A stretch of DNA of 5,481 nt from Thermoflexales bacterium (GCA_015484715.1 WFUY01000183.1:1-5481); one strand, 5' to 3'. Numbered from the stretch's first letter, positions 1 to 5,481 are shown. The notes: a model not told the origin generated them from the sequence alone. A program made the numbers and translations.

Positions 1-1610
1 GTCTCGAAGATGCCGACGATGGGGAAGGGTTCGCCGCAGAGGGAGAGGGTGTCGCCCACCCCCAGTCCCGTCACCCGGGATGCCTGTCGGCCCAGGATGA
101 TCTCCCGGCCGCCGCGCAGCATCCGGCCTTCGACGATCCGATAGCGTCCGGTGATGTAGGCCTCAGGCTCGACGCCGAAGAAGAGAAAGTAGGGGGATGC
201 GGGCGTGTTGGTGAAGCCGATGATCTGCCCGGCCACGTCGGCCACCTGAGGGTGGTCGGCCAGCCAGGCCCCTACCTCTTCGTCCAAAGCACTGAGGGAG
301 AGGTCGGCCGCCGCCGCCTGGCGCAGCACCAGGTCGGTATCGTCGGCCGTGCTCAACCGGGTGTACTGGTTGACGAAGCCCTCGCTGAGGCCGACCAGGG
401 CGACGACGACGGCCACCCCCAGCGTGATCCCGCCCAGGGTCAGCAGGCCCCGGGTCCGGCTGCGGAGGGCATCGCGCAGGGCGGCGATGGGGATCCAGCG
501 GGGGACGGGACGGAGGCTTCCCCCTTCGGCCCGCAGCGCTTCGGCCGGCGTCAGGCTGGCTGCCCGCCAGGCGGGGTAGAGGCCACCCACCCCTGCCAGG
601 ACCAGCGTCACCCCCAGGGACCGGAGGAGGAGGGCCGGCGTGATCTCGCCACGCAGCAGCTTGCCCGAGGGGACGCTCCCCAGGTAGGTCAGCAACCCCC
701 AGGCCAGCAGGAGGCCGACCACACCGCTCAGCAGGCTGAGGGTCAGGGCCTCGCCCAGGATCGTCGCCAGGACGCGCCGCCGGGGCCAGCCCAGGGCGCG
801 CAGGGCACCGATCTCCCGCGTCCGCTCGAAGACGCTCATCAGCATGGCATTCATCATCCCCAGGCCCCCCACCACGACGGCGATGAAGGCGATGGCCCAG
901 GCCAACGCTCCGATCACCTGGATGTCCTCGGTCTTCTCGGCCACCTCGCTGGACCGGAGGACGCTGACGTCCGGGACCTGGGCTTCGATCTGCTGCCGGA
1001 CGGTCTCGATGTCGGCCTCCGGCTCCAGCCAAACCTGGAAGATGCTGACCTGGTCGGGCTTCCTGAGGAGCGCCTGAGCCTCGGCCAGCGTCAGGACGCC
1101 GCCACCGTCCTCCCAGATCCGCCCCGTCTCGTAGAGGCCGGCCACGTGGAAGGTTTTGCCACCTAGGGCAATGCTGTCGCCGGGTCCGACCCCCAGGTCG
1201 TCGGCGGCCACCCGACCCAGCAGGACCTCACCGGGCGCACTCAGCCCGCTCCCTTCGACCACCCGAAAGCGATCCACCTCCTGACCGGTCGGGTCGTAGC
1301 CGTAGAGCAGGAAGTAGGGGGTGCTGGGGGTGGTGACGATTCCCAACAGGACGCCTTCCACCCGGGCTACGCCGGGCACGGCGGCGATGGCGTCGGCCAA
1401 CTCGGCGTCCACGGCGCTGAAGAAGGCTTCTGACGCCCCTGCCTGCATCGCCGTCAATTCCGCCCCGCCGGCGGTGATCATCTCGTCGAACCGCTCCGCC
1501 AGTCCGTTGGCGATAGCTCCCAGCGCCACAATGGCCGCGACGCCTATAGCGATGCCGGTCAGGGTCAGGATGGTGCGCATCTTCCGCCGCCACAGATTCT
1601 TGAAGATCAT
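1..1610 (-). CDS. FtsX/MacB-type ABC transporter permease, two tandem modules (3' end outside window)
   Basis: An open frame of 536 codons runs from ATG at 1610-1608 off the left edge; GAGGAG at 1620-1625, 9 nt upstream, supports the start. Module 1 has TM1 at about residues 14-34, a periplasmic MacB-like core to about 225, TM2 at about 232-257, then the ERTREIGALRALG coupling motif at about 262-274. TM3 lies at about 282-310, and TM4 ends in the YPAWRAASLTPAEALR motif near 345-360. Module 2 then repeats the plan: the LTL of TM1 recurs at 390-392 (first at 15-17), PYFL at 473-476 (first 98-101), and GD at 519-520 (first 144-145). The period is exactly 375 residues. The family moves lipids, lipoproteins, peptides or drugs with a separate LolD/MacB-like ATPase, which is not in the window. 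Complete relatives are usually near 750-850 aa. Substrate is unknown. The 63-nt gap to the upstream gene shows no terminator, so co-transcription is possible. Confidence 0.95.
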   Translation of the reverse strand, partial: MIFKNLWRRKMRTILTLTGIAIGVAAIVALGAIANGLAERFDEMITAGGAELTAMQAGASEAFFSAVDAELADAIAAVPGVARVEGVLLGIVTTPSTPYFLLYGYDPTGQEVDRFRVVEGSGLSAPGEVLLGRVAADDLGVGPGDSIALGGKTFHVAGLYETGRIWEDGGGVLTLAEAQALLRKPDQVSIFQVWLEPEADIETVRQQIEAQVPDVSVLRSSEVAEKTEDIQVIGALAWAIAFIAVVVGGLGMMNAMLMSVFERTREIGALRALGWPRRRVLATILGEALTLSLLSGVVGLLLAWGLLTYLGSVPSGKLLRGEITPALLLRSLGVTLVLAGVGGLYPAWRAASLTPAEALRAEGGSLRPVPRWIPIAALRDALRSRTRGLLTLGGITLGVAVVVALVGLSEGFVNQYTRLSTADDTDLVLRQAAAADLSLSALDEEVGAWLADHPQVADVAGQIIGFTNTPASPYFLFFGVEPEAYITGRYRIVEGRMLRGGREIILGRQASRVTGLGVGDTLSLCGEPFPIVGIFE

Positions 1611-1673
1611 CGTTCTCTGCTCCTCGTTCGTTCCTCCCCCCTGGCCTCAGCCCTTGTGGCGCGTTCCCCACCC

Positions 1674-1973
1674 TCAGTGGCCGATATGCTTTAAGTCCAC
1701 CTCTTCCATCTCATCGTCCCACAGGGCCAGTCGGCGTCGCCAGTAGAGGATCTGAGGGACCAGGAAGGGGAGCAGCCGCAGACCGCCGGAAGGAGGCGAG
1801 ATGGAGACCCCGGTGAGTTCTCCCAGGGTCATCAGCATAAAGATGCGCTCCAGCTCCTCTCGCCGCTTCAGCATATGGGGCATCATCACCCACGACATCG
1901 CGGCCCCGAACATGAATTCCGTGACCCACACCCGCAGGTGGGTCAGCCGTTCTCTCCAGGCGTTCAGGTTCAT
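1674..1973 (-). CDS. 99-aa putative small membrane protein, coupled to the metal pump
   Basis: I do not recognise a named family. The start at 1973 is preferred because it lies 4 nt after the pump stop (1978-1980), with AAGGA at 1983-1987 placed 9 nt upstream inside the pump's last codons. The same frame extends to an ATG at 2070-2072, but that would overlap the pump by 95 bases. The protein has a hydrophobic stretch at about 16-35 rich in Met (M21, M26, M30, M31, M34) with H33, flanked by basic residues. A charged segment 36-43 (KRREELER) follows. A second hydrophobic stretch at about 65-78 ends in W78 and a run of Arg (79-81). The acidic C-terminus includes D86, D87, E88, E90, E91 and D93 and ends with H96 and H99. 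The four-base gap suggests translational coupling with the pump. An accessory or metal-binding subunit is an inference from position and composition only. Confidence 0.8.
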   Translation of the reverse strand: MNLNAWRERLTHLRVWVTEFMFGAAMSWVMMPHMLKRREELERIFMLMTLGELTGVSISPPSGGLRLLPFLVPQILYWRRRLALWDDEMEEVDLKHIGH

Positions 1974-1977
1974 AGGC

Positions 1978-4359
1978 TTACTTCCTTGCTCGGTCTCGAT
2001 AGCCCAGCAACCGCAGCGCGTTGGCCACGACCACCAGCGTACTGCCCTCATGGGCGAGGATGGCCAGACCAATGCCCACCAAGCCGAAGAGGGCCGCCGG
2101 GATCAGCAGGGCGACCACCCCCAGCGAGGCGATCAGGTTCTGGCGGATGACCCACCGGGCCTGACGGCTGAGTCCCACGGCGAAGGGGAGCTTTGTCAGG
2201 TCGTCGGCCATCAGGGCGACATCGGCCGTCTCCAGGGCCACATCGGTGCCTGCTCCCCCCATCGCCACCCCCACGGTGGCCTGGGCCAGCGCGGGTGCGT
2301 CGTTCACACCGTCGCCCACCATCGCCACACGACCGTGCTGGGCCAGCAGGGCTTTGATGGCGTCCACTTTCTGCTCCGGCAGCAGGTTGGCCCTAACCTC
2401 GGTCAACCCCACCGTCTGGGCGATGGCTGCCGCCACCCGCTCGTTGTCTCCGGTGAGCATCACCATCTCCCGGATGCCCAGCGCCTTCAGGCGGGCCAGG
2501 GTCTCCCGGGCCTCCGGCCGCGGGACGTCGGCCAAGGCGATGAGGCCCAGGAAATCAGAACGCTCCCACCCTCCGTCTGCCGCCGGTTCCGGTCCGTAGA
2601 TGACCATCGTCGTCTTCCCCTCCGCCTCCAGCCGCTCGACCTGGGTGCGGATGCTGTCAGGGACGGCGAGCCCCTCCGCCTCGAACAGCTTCAGGTTGCC
2701 GATGAGGACCGGACGACCGTCCAGCGATGAGCGGACACCCCGTCCGGTGACGATCTCCAGGCTGTCGGCGGGAGGCAGCTCCAATCCCTGTCGCTGAGCC
2801 TCCCGGACCACGGCCTGGGCCAGGGGGTGGTTGGAGCGGATCTCCACGGCGGCTGCCACCTTCAGCACCACCTCCTCCGGCAGGTGGTTGGCCACAACGT
2901 CGGTGACCTCCGGCCGGCCTTGGGTGATGGTCCCGGTCTTGTCGAAGGCGATGGCTCGCACCGCGCCCAGGTTCTCCAGGTGCACTCCCCCCTTGATCAG
3001 CACGCCGTTGCGGGCCGCCTGGGCGATGCCCGAAAGGACGGCGGAAGGGGTGGCGATGGCGAGGGCACAGGGGCTGGCGGCGACCAGGATGGTCATCCCC
3101 CGCAGAAAGGCGTCTTTGAAGGACAGCCAGCCCGTCAGGGGGGGGAGCGTGAGGACGAGGACCACGCCGATCAGCACGGCGGGCACGAAGATGCGCTCGA
3201 ACCGTTCGGTGAACCGCTGGGAGGGGGATTTCTGGGTCTGGGCCTCTTCCACCAACTGGATGACGCGGGCGAGAGTGGTCTCCTGGGCCAGGCGGGTGAC
3301 CTGGATCTCCAGGGTGCCTTCGCCGTTGACGGTGCCGGCGAAGACTTCATCGCCCGCTTGCTTCTCCACGGGCACGCTCTCTCCGGTGATGGGCGATTGA
3401 TCCACGGCCGACCGACCGCGCACCACCTGTCCATCCACCGGGATGCGGTCGCCCGGACGGACGATGACCAAGTCGCCCCGCAATACCTCCTCCACAGGGA
3501 TTTCGACCTCACGGCCATCCCGCTGCACCAGAGCCGTCTTGGGCGTTAGTTCGCCCAGCGCCCGGATGGCCGCCCGGGCGCGGTCGGTGGCGTAGTGCTC
3601 CAGAGCATGGCCCAAACTGAAGAGGAAGAGCAGCAGGGCTCCCTCGGCCCAGTCGCCCAGCACGGCGGCGCCGATGGCCGCCACCACCATCAGGAAGTCT
3701 ATGTCGAAGCGCAGGTTGAGGGCCGCTTTCAGACCGTGGCGGGTGGCGTCGTAGCCGCCGGTCAGGTAGGCCAGCCCGTAGAGGACGATGGCCCCAGGCG
3801 CCGGCAATCCCAGGAAGCGCTCGCCAGCCCACCCCGTGAGCAGGAAGAGGCCCGACAGGAGTGCTAAGATCAGCTCCCGGTGCCTCTGCAGCCAACCTTC
3901 CTCCCGCTTCTCCTCAACGATCTCGTAGCCCAGGTAGGCCACCCGCTTGAAGATCTCCTGACGGGCGATGCGCTGGCTGTCGTACTCCAGGCGCATCTTC
4001 TCGGCAGCGTAGTTGACCGAGACGTTGAGCACGCCGTCCAGGCGGCCCAGGACATGCTCGATGCTCAGAGCGCAGTCTGGGCAGTCCATCCCCACGATGC
4101 GGACCGTCTCATGGCGGTAGCGGTCGCTCACCTGGGCGCCGGCCTGCTGGGCCCAACGCTTCACTTGGGCGAGGGAGACCCGATTAGGGTCGTAGTGGAT
4201 GCAGAGCCAGGCCCGACCGTCCTCCCGTCTCACGTGGACCTGGCTGATCTCCTTGCGCTGTCCAAGCTGCTCCTGCAGGCGGGCGACGCACTGGTCCCGT
4301 TCGTCGGCAACACCGGGCAGGAGCAGGGGGATCTCAAGGCGAAGGGTAGACTCATCCAT
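1978..4359 (-). CDS. P1B-type heavy-metal-transporting ATPase, P1B-4-like (Co/Fe/Zn efflux)
   Basis: This inner-membrane pump of 793 aa would couple ATP hydrolysis to export of a divalent metal. Residues 5-80 look like a degenerate ferredoxin-like HMA fold in which the first metal Cys is replaced by R21 and only C24 remains. An intact HMA domain follows, with GMDCPDC (C93, C96). Membrane helices begin at about 163. Catalytic motifs seen are TGES 325-328 (actuator), DKTGT 473-477 (phosphorylated D473), HP 511-512 (nucleotide domain), TGDN 636-639 and GDGVND 682-687. The transport signature is SPC 429-431, and HEGST is at 770-774 in the last helix. These two together mark the P1B-4 group (CoaT, CtpD, PfeT), as opposed to the CPC of Cu or Zn/Cd/Pb pumps. 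I chose ATG 4359-4357, because SD AGGAG (4366-4370) lies 6 nt upstream; the ATG two codons earlier touches the SD. An SmtB-like operator lies directly upstream. The exact metal is not decided by sequence. Confidence 0.97.
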   Translation of the reverse strand: MDESTLRLEIPLLLPGVADERDQCVARLQEQLGQRKEISQVHVRREDGRAWLCIHYDPNRVSLAQVKRWAQQAGAQVSDRYRHETVRIVGMDCPDCALSIEHVLGRLDGVLNVSVNYAAEKMRLEYDSQRIARQEIFKRVAYLGYEIVEEKREEGWLQRHRELILALLSGLFLLTGWAGERFLGLPAPGAIVLYGLAYLTGGYDATRHGLKAALNLRFDIDFLMVVAAIGAAVLGDWAEGALLLFLFSLGHALEHYATDRARAAIRALGELTPKTALVQRDGREVEIPVEEVLRGDLVIVRPGDRIPVDGQVVRGRSAVDQSPITGESVPVEKQAGDEVFAGTVNGEGTLEIQVTRLAQETTLARVIQLVEEAQTQKSPSQRFTERFERIFVPAVLIGVVLVLTLPPLTGWLSFKDAFLRGMTILVAASPCALAIATPSAVLSGIAQAARNGVLIKGGVHLENLGAVRAIAFDKTGTITQGRPEVTDVVANHLPEEVVLKVAAAVEIRSNHPLAQAVVREAQRQGLELPPADSLEIVTGRGVRSSLDGRPVLIGNLKLFEAEGLAVPDSIRTQVERLEAEGKTTMVIYGPEPAADGGWERSDFLGLIALADVPRPEARETLARLKALGIREMVMLTGDNERVAAAIAQTVGLTEVRANLLPEQKVDAIKALLAQHGRVAMVGDGVNDAPALAQATVGVAMGGAGTDVALETADVALMADDLTKLPFAVGLSRQARWVIRQNLIASLGVVALLIPAALFGLVGIGLAILAHEGSTLVVVANALRLLGYRDRARK

Positions 4360-4365
4360 AAGCAT

Positions 4366-4370
4366 CTCCT
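4366..4370 (-). promoter_or_regulatory. Shine-Dalgarno site that decides the pump start
   Basis: AGGAG on the minus strand is immediately followed by an ATG at 4365-4363 (spacing 0) and, in the same frame, by an ATG at 4359-4357 (spacing 6). Only the second spacing is usual for bacterial initiation, so the longer 795-aa reading is probably two residues too long. Confidence 0.7.
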
Positions 4371-4396
4371 GATATATGAACGAATATTCAAATATT
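4371..4396. promoter_or_regulatory. SmtB/ArsR-type operator upstream of the pump
   Basis: This AT-rich imperfect palindrome has core TGAA (4377-4380), six bases, then TTCA (4387-4390), and outer arms that also pair (4372-4375 with 4392-4395): 8 of 12 pairs around 4383/4384. The layout matches the 12-2-12 operator known for SmtB, ZiaR and related repressors (TGAACA-NN-TATTCA core, as I recall it). It has the same TGA-N8-TCA register as the palindrome before the repressor gene. It abuts the pump's SD, so a bound repressor would block initiation at an overlapping promoter or stop elongating polymerase. I found no convincing -10/-35 pair specific to this gap. Confidence 0.8.
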
Positions 4397-4402
4397 GGCT
4401 CA
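4395..4402. repeat. Extra operator half-site, TTGGCTCA
   Basis: This 8-mer is identical to one arm of the repressor-gene operator (4845-4852). It sits at the promoter-distal edge of the pump operator without an inverted partner at the usual distance. It may extend repressor contacts, mark an older operator, or be chance. Confidence 0.35.
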
Positions 4403-4437
4403 AAAAAGAGAAAGCCTGCTCAACCCATGCTTTTGCG

Positions 4438-4806
4438 TCAACTGTGCTCGATGTGCTCCAGACCTCGGTGGAAGAGGTCGTGGATGTGCTCATCGTCCAG
4501 GGTGTAGTAGACGTGGCGGCCTTCCTTGCGGAAGCGGACCAGGCGCATCTCCCGCAGGGTCCGTAACTGGTGGGAGACAGCGGACTGGCTCATTCCCAGG
4601 CAGGCCGCCAGTTCGTGGACGCAGAGCTCACTGTGGGAGAGGGCGGAGATGATGCGCACCCGGGTGGGGTCGCTGAGCGCCTTGAAGGTTCGAGCCAGTT
4701 GGGTGGCGGTCAGGCCATCAATCAGGTTCTCCTGAGCTCCTCGGACCCGCCCCTCGTCCACATTGATCTCCTCGCATCGGTCGCCAACCCGCCTCCGGGT
4801 TTCCAT
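4438..4806 (-). CDS. ArsR/SmtB-family metal-responsive transcriptional repressor
   Basis: This is a 122-aa winged-helix dimeric repressor expected to release DNA when it binds a divalent metal. The fold starts near residue 34; FKALSDPTRVRI (41-52) is typical of the family. The recognition helix region is MSQSAVSHQLRTLR (72-85), followed by the wing GRHVYY (96-101). The C-terminal helix carries D105, H107, H118 and H121, with spacing +2, +11, +3, exactly that of the alpha-5 zinc/cobalt site of SmtB and CzrA. C62 and E65 in ELCVHELA (60-67) correspond to SmtB's alpha-3N ligands Cys61 and Asp64, and C11 in the N-terminal arm could complete that site, though no N-terminal His is seen. Overall it resembles SmtB/ZiaR strongly. 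AAGGGAG at 4814-4820, 7 nt upstream, supports the start. It lies 78 nt before the pump, with its own promoter and operator, indicating autoregulation and control of the pump. Zn(II) or Co(II) is the likely inducer. Confidence 0.96.
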   Translation of the reverse strand: METRRRVGDRCEEINVDEGRVRGAQENLIDGLTATQLARTFKALSDPTRVRIISALSHSELCVHELAACLGMSQSAVSHQLRTLREMRLVRFRKEGRHVYYTLDDEHIHDLFHRGLEHIEHS

Positions 4807-4831
4807 TGCGGTGCTCCCTTCGTGACCAGGT

Positions 4832-4859
4832 TAACATTTGAGCGTTGGCTCATATGTTA
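4832..4859. promoter_or_regulatory. Autoregulatory operator of the ArsR/SmtB-family gene
   Basis: This inverted repeat pairs 4832-4843 with 4848-4859 at 11 of 12 positions around a 4-bp spacer. Its inner core reads TGAG, six bases, CTCA, the same register as TGAA-N6-TTCA before the pump. The right arm contains the -10 hexamer of the repressor promoter, so occupancy should exclude RNA polymerase. Binding by the adjacent repressor is inferred from family precedent. Confidence 0.85.
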
Positions 4860-4882
4860 CCACAGCCTGTCCGGTTTGTCAA
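4854..4882 (-). promoter_or_regulatory. Sigma70-like promoter of the repressor gene
   Basis: On the minus strand TTGACA (4882-4877, a perfect -35 match) is followed after 17 bp by TAACAT (4859-4854, four of six matches to the -10 consensus). Transcription would start near 4847, within the operator, leaving a leader of about 40 nt before the ATG at 4806. Confidence 0.75.
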
Positions 4883-4905
4883 GGGCGGATCGGGGCTAGA
4901 AGTAT

Positions 4906-4940
4906 GGGTAGGGGGCAGGCCATAGACCTGCCCCCTACCC
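4906..4940. repeat. Perfect 14-bp GC-rich hairpin (candidate terminator or REP-like palindrome)
   Basis: 4906-4919 pairs without mismatch to 4927-4940 around a 7-nt loop. It lies 39 nt beyond the YHS gene stop and before the repressor promoter, where a terminator is expected. The minus-strand sequence after it (ATACTTCTAG) has no real T-tract, and the plus side has none either, so canonical intrinsic termination is doubtful. The arm, which resembles GTAGGGGCAGG palindromes scattered through some GC-rich genomes, could be a dispersed repeat. Confidence 0.5.
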
Positions 4941-4979
4941 CATCCCTCGGATCTGAACACGGATTCCCCAGGTCGGCCT

Positions 4980-5177
4980 TTAGTGGCCGTGGTGGCCGTG
5001 GTGGCCGGCGTGCATCCCGCCGCCCTCACCCTTCAGGTACTTCTCCGGGTCCTTCTCGAAGGCCACCTTACAGCCCGGCGCACAGAAGTAGTAGGTTTCC
5101 CCCTTGTACTCCGTCTTCGCCGGAGCTGTCTCCGGGTTCACCATCATCCCGCAAACGACATCCTTGACCTGTGCCAT
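4980..5177 (-). CDS. YHS-domain metal-binding protein with His-rich tail
   Basis: This small 65-aa soluble protein is nearly all YHS domain. It shows VVCGMMV (7-13), TEYKGETYYFC (22-32), then PGC (34-36) and FEKDPEKYL (40-48). C9, C32 and C36 are the conserved thiols that probably bind metal. A glycine linker (50-54) leads to a tail with six His among the last ten residues (H56, H59, H60, H62, H63, H65), which is an addition to the domain. YHS domains occur alone and fused to metal-pumping ATPases, where they are thought to bind or hand over metal ions. AGGAGG at 5183-5188, 5 nt before the ATG, is a near-perfect SD, suggesting strong translation. It precedes the repressor-pump genes on the same strand but is separated from them by a hairpin and a new promoter, so it is probably a separate transcription unit. 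Role as chaperone or buffer is inferred. Confidence 0.93.
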   Translation of the reverse strand: MAQVKDVVCGMMVNPETAPAKTEYKGETYYFCAPGCKVAFEKDPEKYLKGEGGGMHAGHHGHHGH

Positions 5178-5314
5178 CTGTACCTCCTTCCGTGTATCTG
5201 GTCCTCATGCTGTGTGGATAGACCTGAGCACAACGCATTGGGTCGCCGTGGCCACGACTCCGGACAGGCTCGCCATCTACCTGGCCCTGGGGGGAGAGGA
5301 GCAGGTCGCCAGCG
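5178..5314. other. Gap upstream of the YHS gene, no clear promoter
   Basis: Apart from the SD at 5181-5189 I see no good -35/-10 pair, no operator like those near the repressor, and no terminator hairpin after the stop of the preceding gene. The YHS gene may be read through from upstream. The plus-strand frame across 5212-5340 has coding-like composition (see findings). Confidence 0.4.
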
Positions 5315-5481
5315 TCACGGGTGCCCGCTCTCTTCTGGGGTCGAGGCAGGCAGCAGGTGCTCGTAGAGGCCGCGCAGTTCCTCCGGCGAGGTCACGACCT
5401 TCAGCCCCTCGTGCACCGTCCGCAGGATGGCCGGGTCCTCAATGCGGGCGATCTCCGGCAGCAGCTTCAACCCCTCGGCAC
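5315..5481 (-). CDS. C-terminal fragment of an unrecognised protein
   Basis: An open frame enters from the right edge and ends at TGA 5317-5315, giving the last 54 residues (starting AEGLKLLPEIARIEDPAILR). Codons end almost always in G or C, as in the other genes here, whereas the neighbouring minus frame stops early. The visible part is predicted mostly helical: LLPEIARIEDPAIL, then LKVVTSPEELRGLYEHLL, ending in a Ser/Glu/Pro tail. No Cys, His cluster or membrane helix is visible that would tie it to metals. I cannot name the family from this fragment. It is on the same strand as the YHS gene, 137 bp upstream. Confidence 0.65.
   Translation of the reverse strand, partial: AEGLKLLPEIARIEDPAILRTVHEGLKVVTSPEELRGLYEHLLPASTPEESGHP

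Noticed and set aside
163..1032. Long minus-strand open frame of 289 codons
   Set aside because: It is Arg/Gly/Pro-rich with no domain features and lies in another frame of the permease gene, whose in-frame reading shows clear FtsX motifs and membrane helices.
252..1166. Plus-strand open frame of 304 codons
   Set aside because: Composition (Gln/Gly/Asp/His-rich, low hydrophobic content) is that of an antisense shadow of the permease in GC-rich DNA.
1674..2072. Longer 132-aa start for the small protein
   Set aside because: The extra 33 residues are read from an alternative frame of the pump's C-terminal codons; the ATG at 1973 has a better-placed SD and coupling distance.
2827..3549. Plus-strand open frame antisense to the pump
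   Set aside because: It lies opposite the actuator and catalytic core of the pump; Gly/His/Asp-rich shadow composition and no recognisable domain.
1978..4359. Copper or cadmium/lead pump (CopA, ZntA/CadA)
   Set aside because: The transport helix reads SPC, not CPC, and the last helix carries HEGST in place of the copper or Zn/Cd/Pb signatures.
4402..4434. Possible intrinsic terminator or attenuator after the repressor gene
   Set aside because: A minus-strand run of six T (4407-4402) follows a possible AAAGC/GCTTT stem, but the stem is only 5 mostly A-T pairs with a 13-nt loop, too weak to call.
3880..4566. Plus-strand 228-codon frame spanning the pump start, operator and repressor end
   Set aside because: It runs antisense across two well-supported genes and an operator, has no SD or family features, and is explained by low stop density.
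4954..4967. Third operator candidate, TGAA-N6-TTCC, downstream of the YHS gene
   Set aside because: The last base breaks the TTCA core, flanks are not AT-rich or symmetric, and it is not next to a promoter.

Overview
The window is GC-rich bacterial DNA. All six genes supported here are read on the minus strand, so transcription runs from high to low coordinates. Codons are strongly G/C-ending, Shine-Dalgarno (SD) sites are conventional and gaps are short. The only AT-rich patches are two operator/promoter segments near 4371-4402 and 4831-4882. The genome type suggests a high-GC, possibly thermophilic environmental bacterium. Chloroflexota is my best guess from style alone, and nothing here proves it.

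Layout in the direction of transcription: (1) 5481-5315 holds the C-terminal 54 codons of an unrecognised gene. (2) A 137-bp gap follows. (3) 5177-4980 encodes a 65-aa YHS-domain metal-binding protein with a His-rich tail and an excellent SD. (4) The 173-bp gap 4979-4807 carries a perfect 14-bp GC hairpin (4906-4940), then a sigma70-like promoter (TTGACA, 17 bp, TAACAT) overlapped by an 11-of-12 inverted repeat. (5) 4806-4438 encodes an SmtB/CzrA-type ArsR-family repressor with a complete alpha-5 metal site. (6) A second operator of the same architecture (TGAA-N6-TTCA) lies at 4371-4396. (7) 4359-1978 encodes a P1B-type metal-transporting ATPase with the SPC and HEGST signatures of the P1B-4 (Co/Fe/Zn) subgroup, and with N-terminal HMA domains. 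(8) 1973-1674 encodes a 99-aa Met/His-bearing putative membrane protein that starts 4 nt after the pump stop. (9) 1610 to the left edge encodes an FtsX/MacB-type ABC permease made of two tandem modules with a 375-residue period; it is cut by the window edge.

Taken together this is a metal-homeostasis cassette. The repressor probably controls its own promoter and the pump through two matching operators. The pump would export a divalent metal, probably Zn(II), Co(II) or Fe(II). The YHS protein is a plausible metal carrier or buffer, and the 99-aa protein, which looks translationally coupled to the pump, is a plausible accessory subunit. The ABC permease may simply be a downstream neighbour. The least described parts are the 99-aa protein, the His-tailed YHS protein and the arrangement of the second operator directly against the pump's SD.
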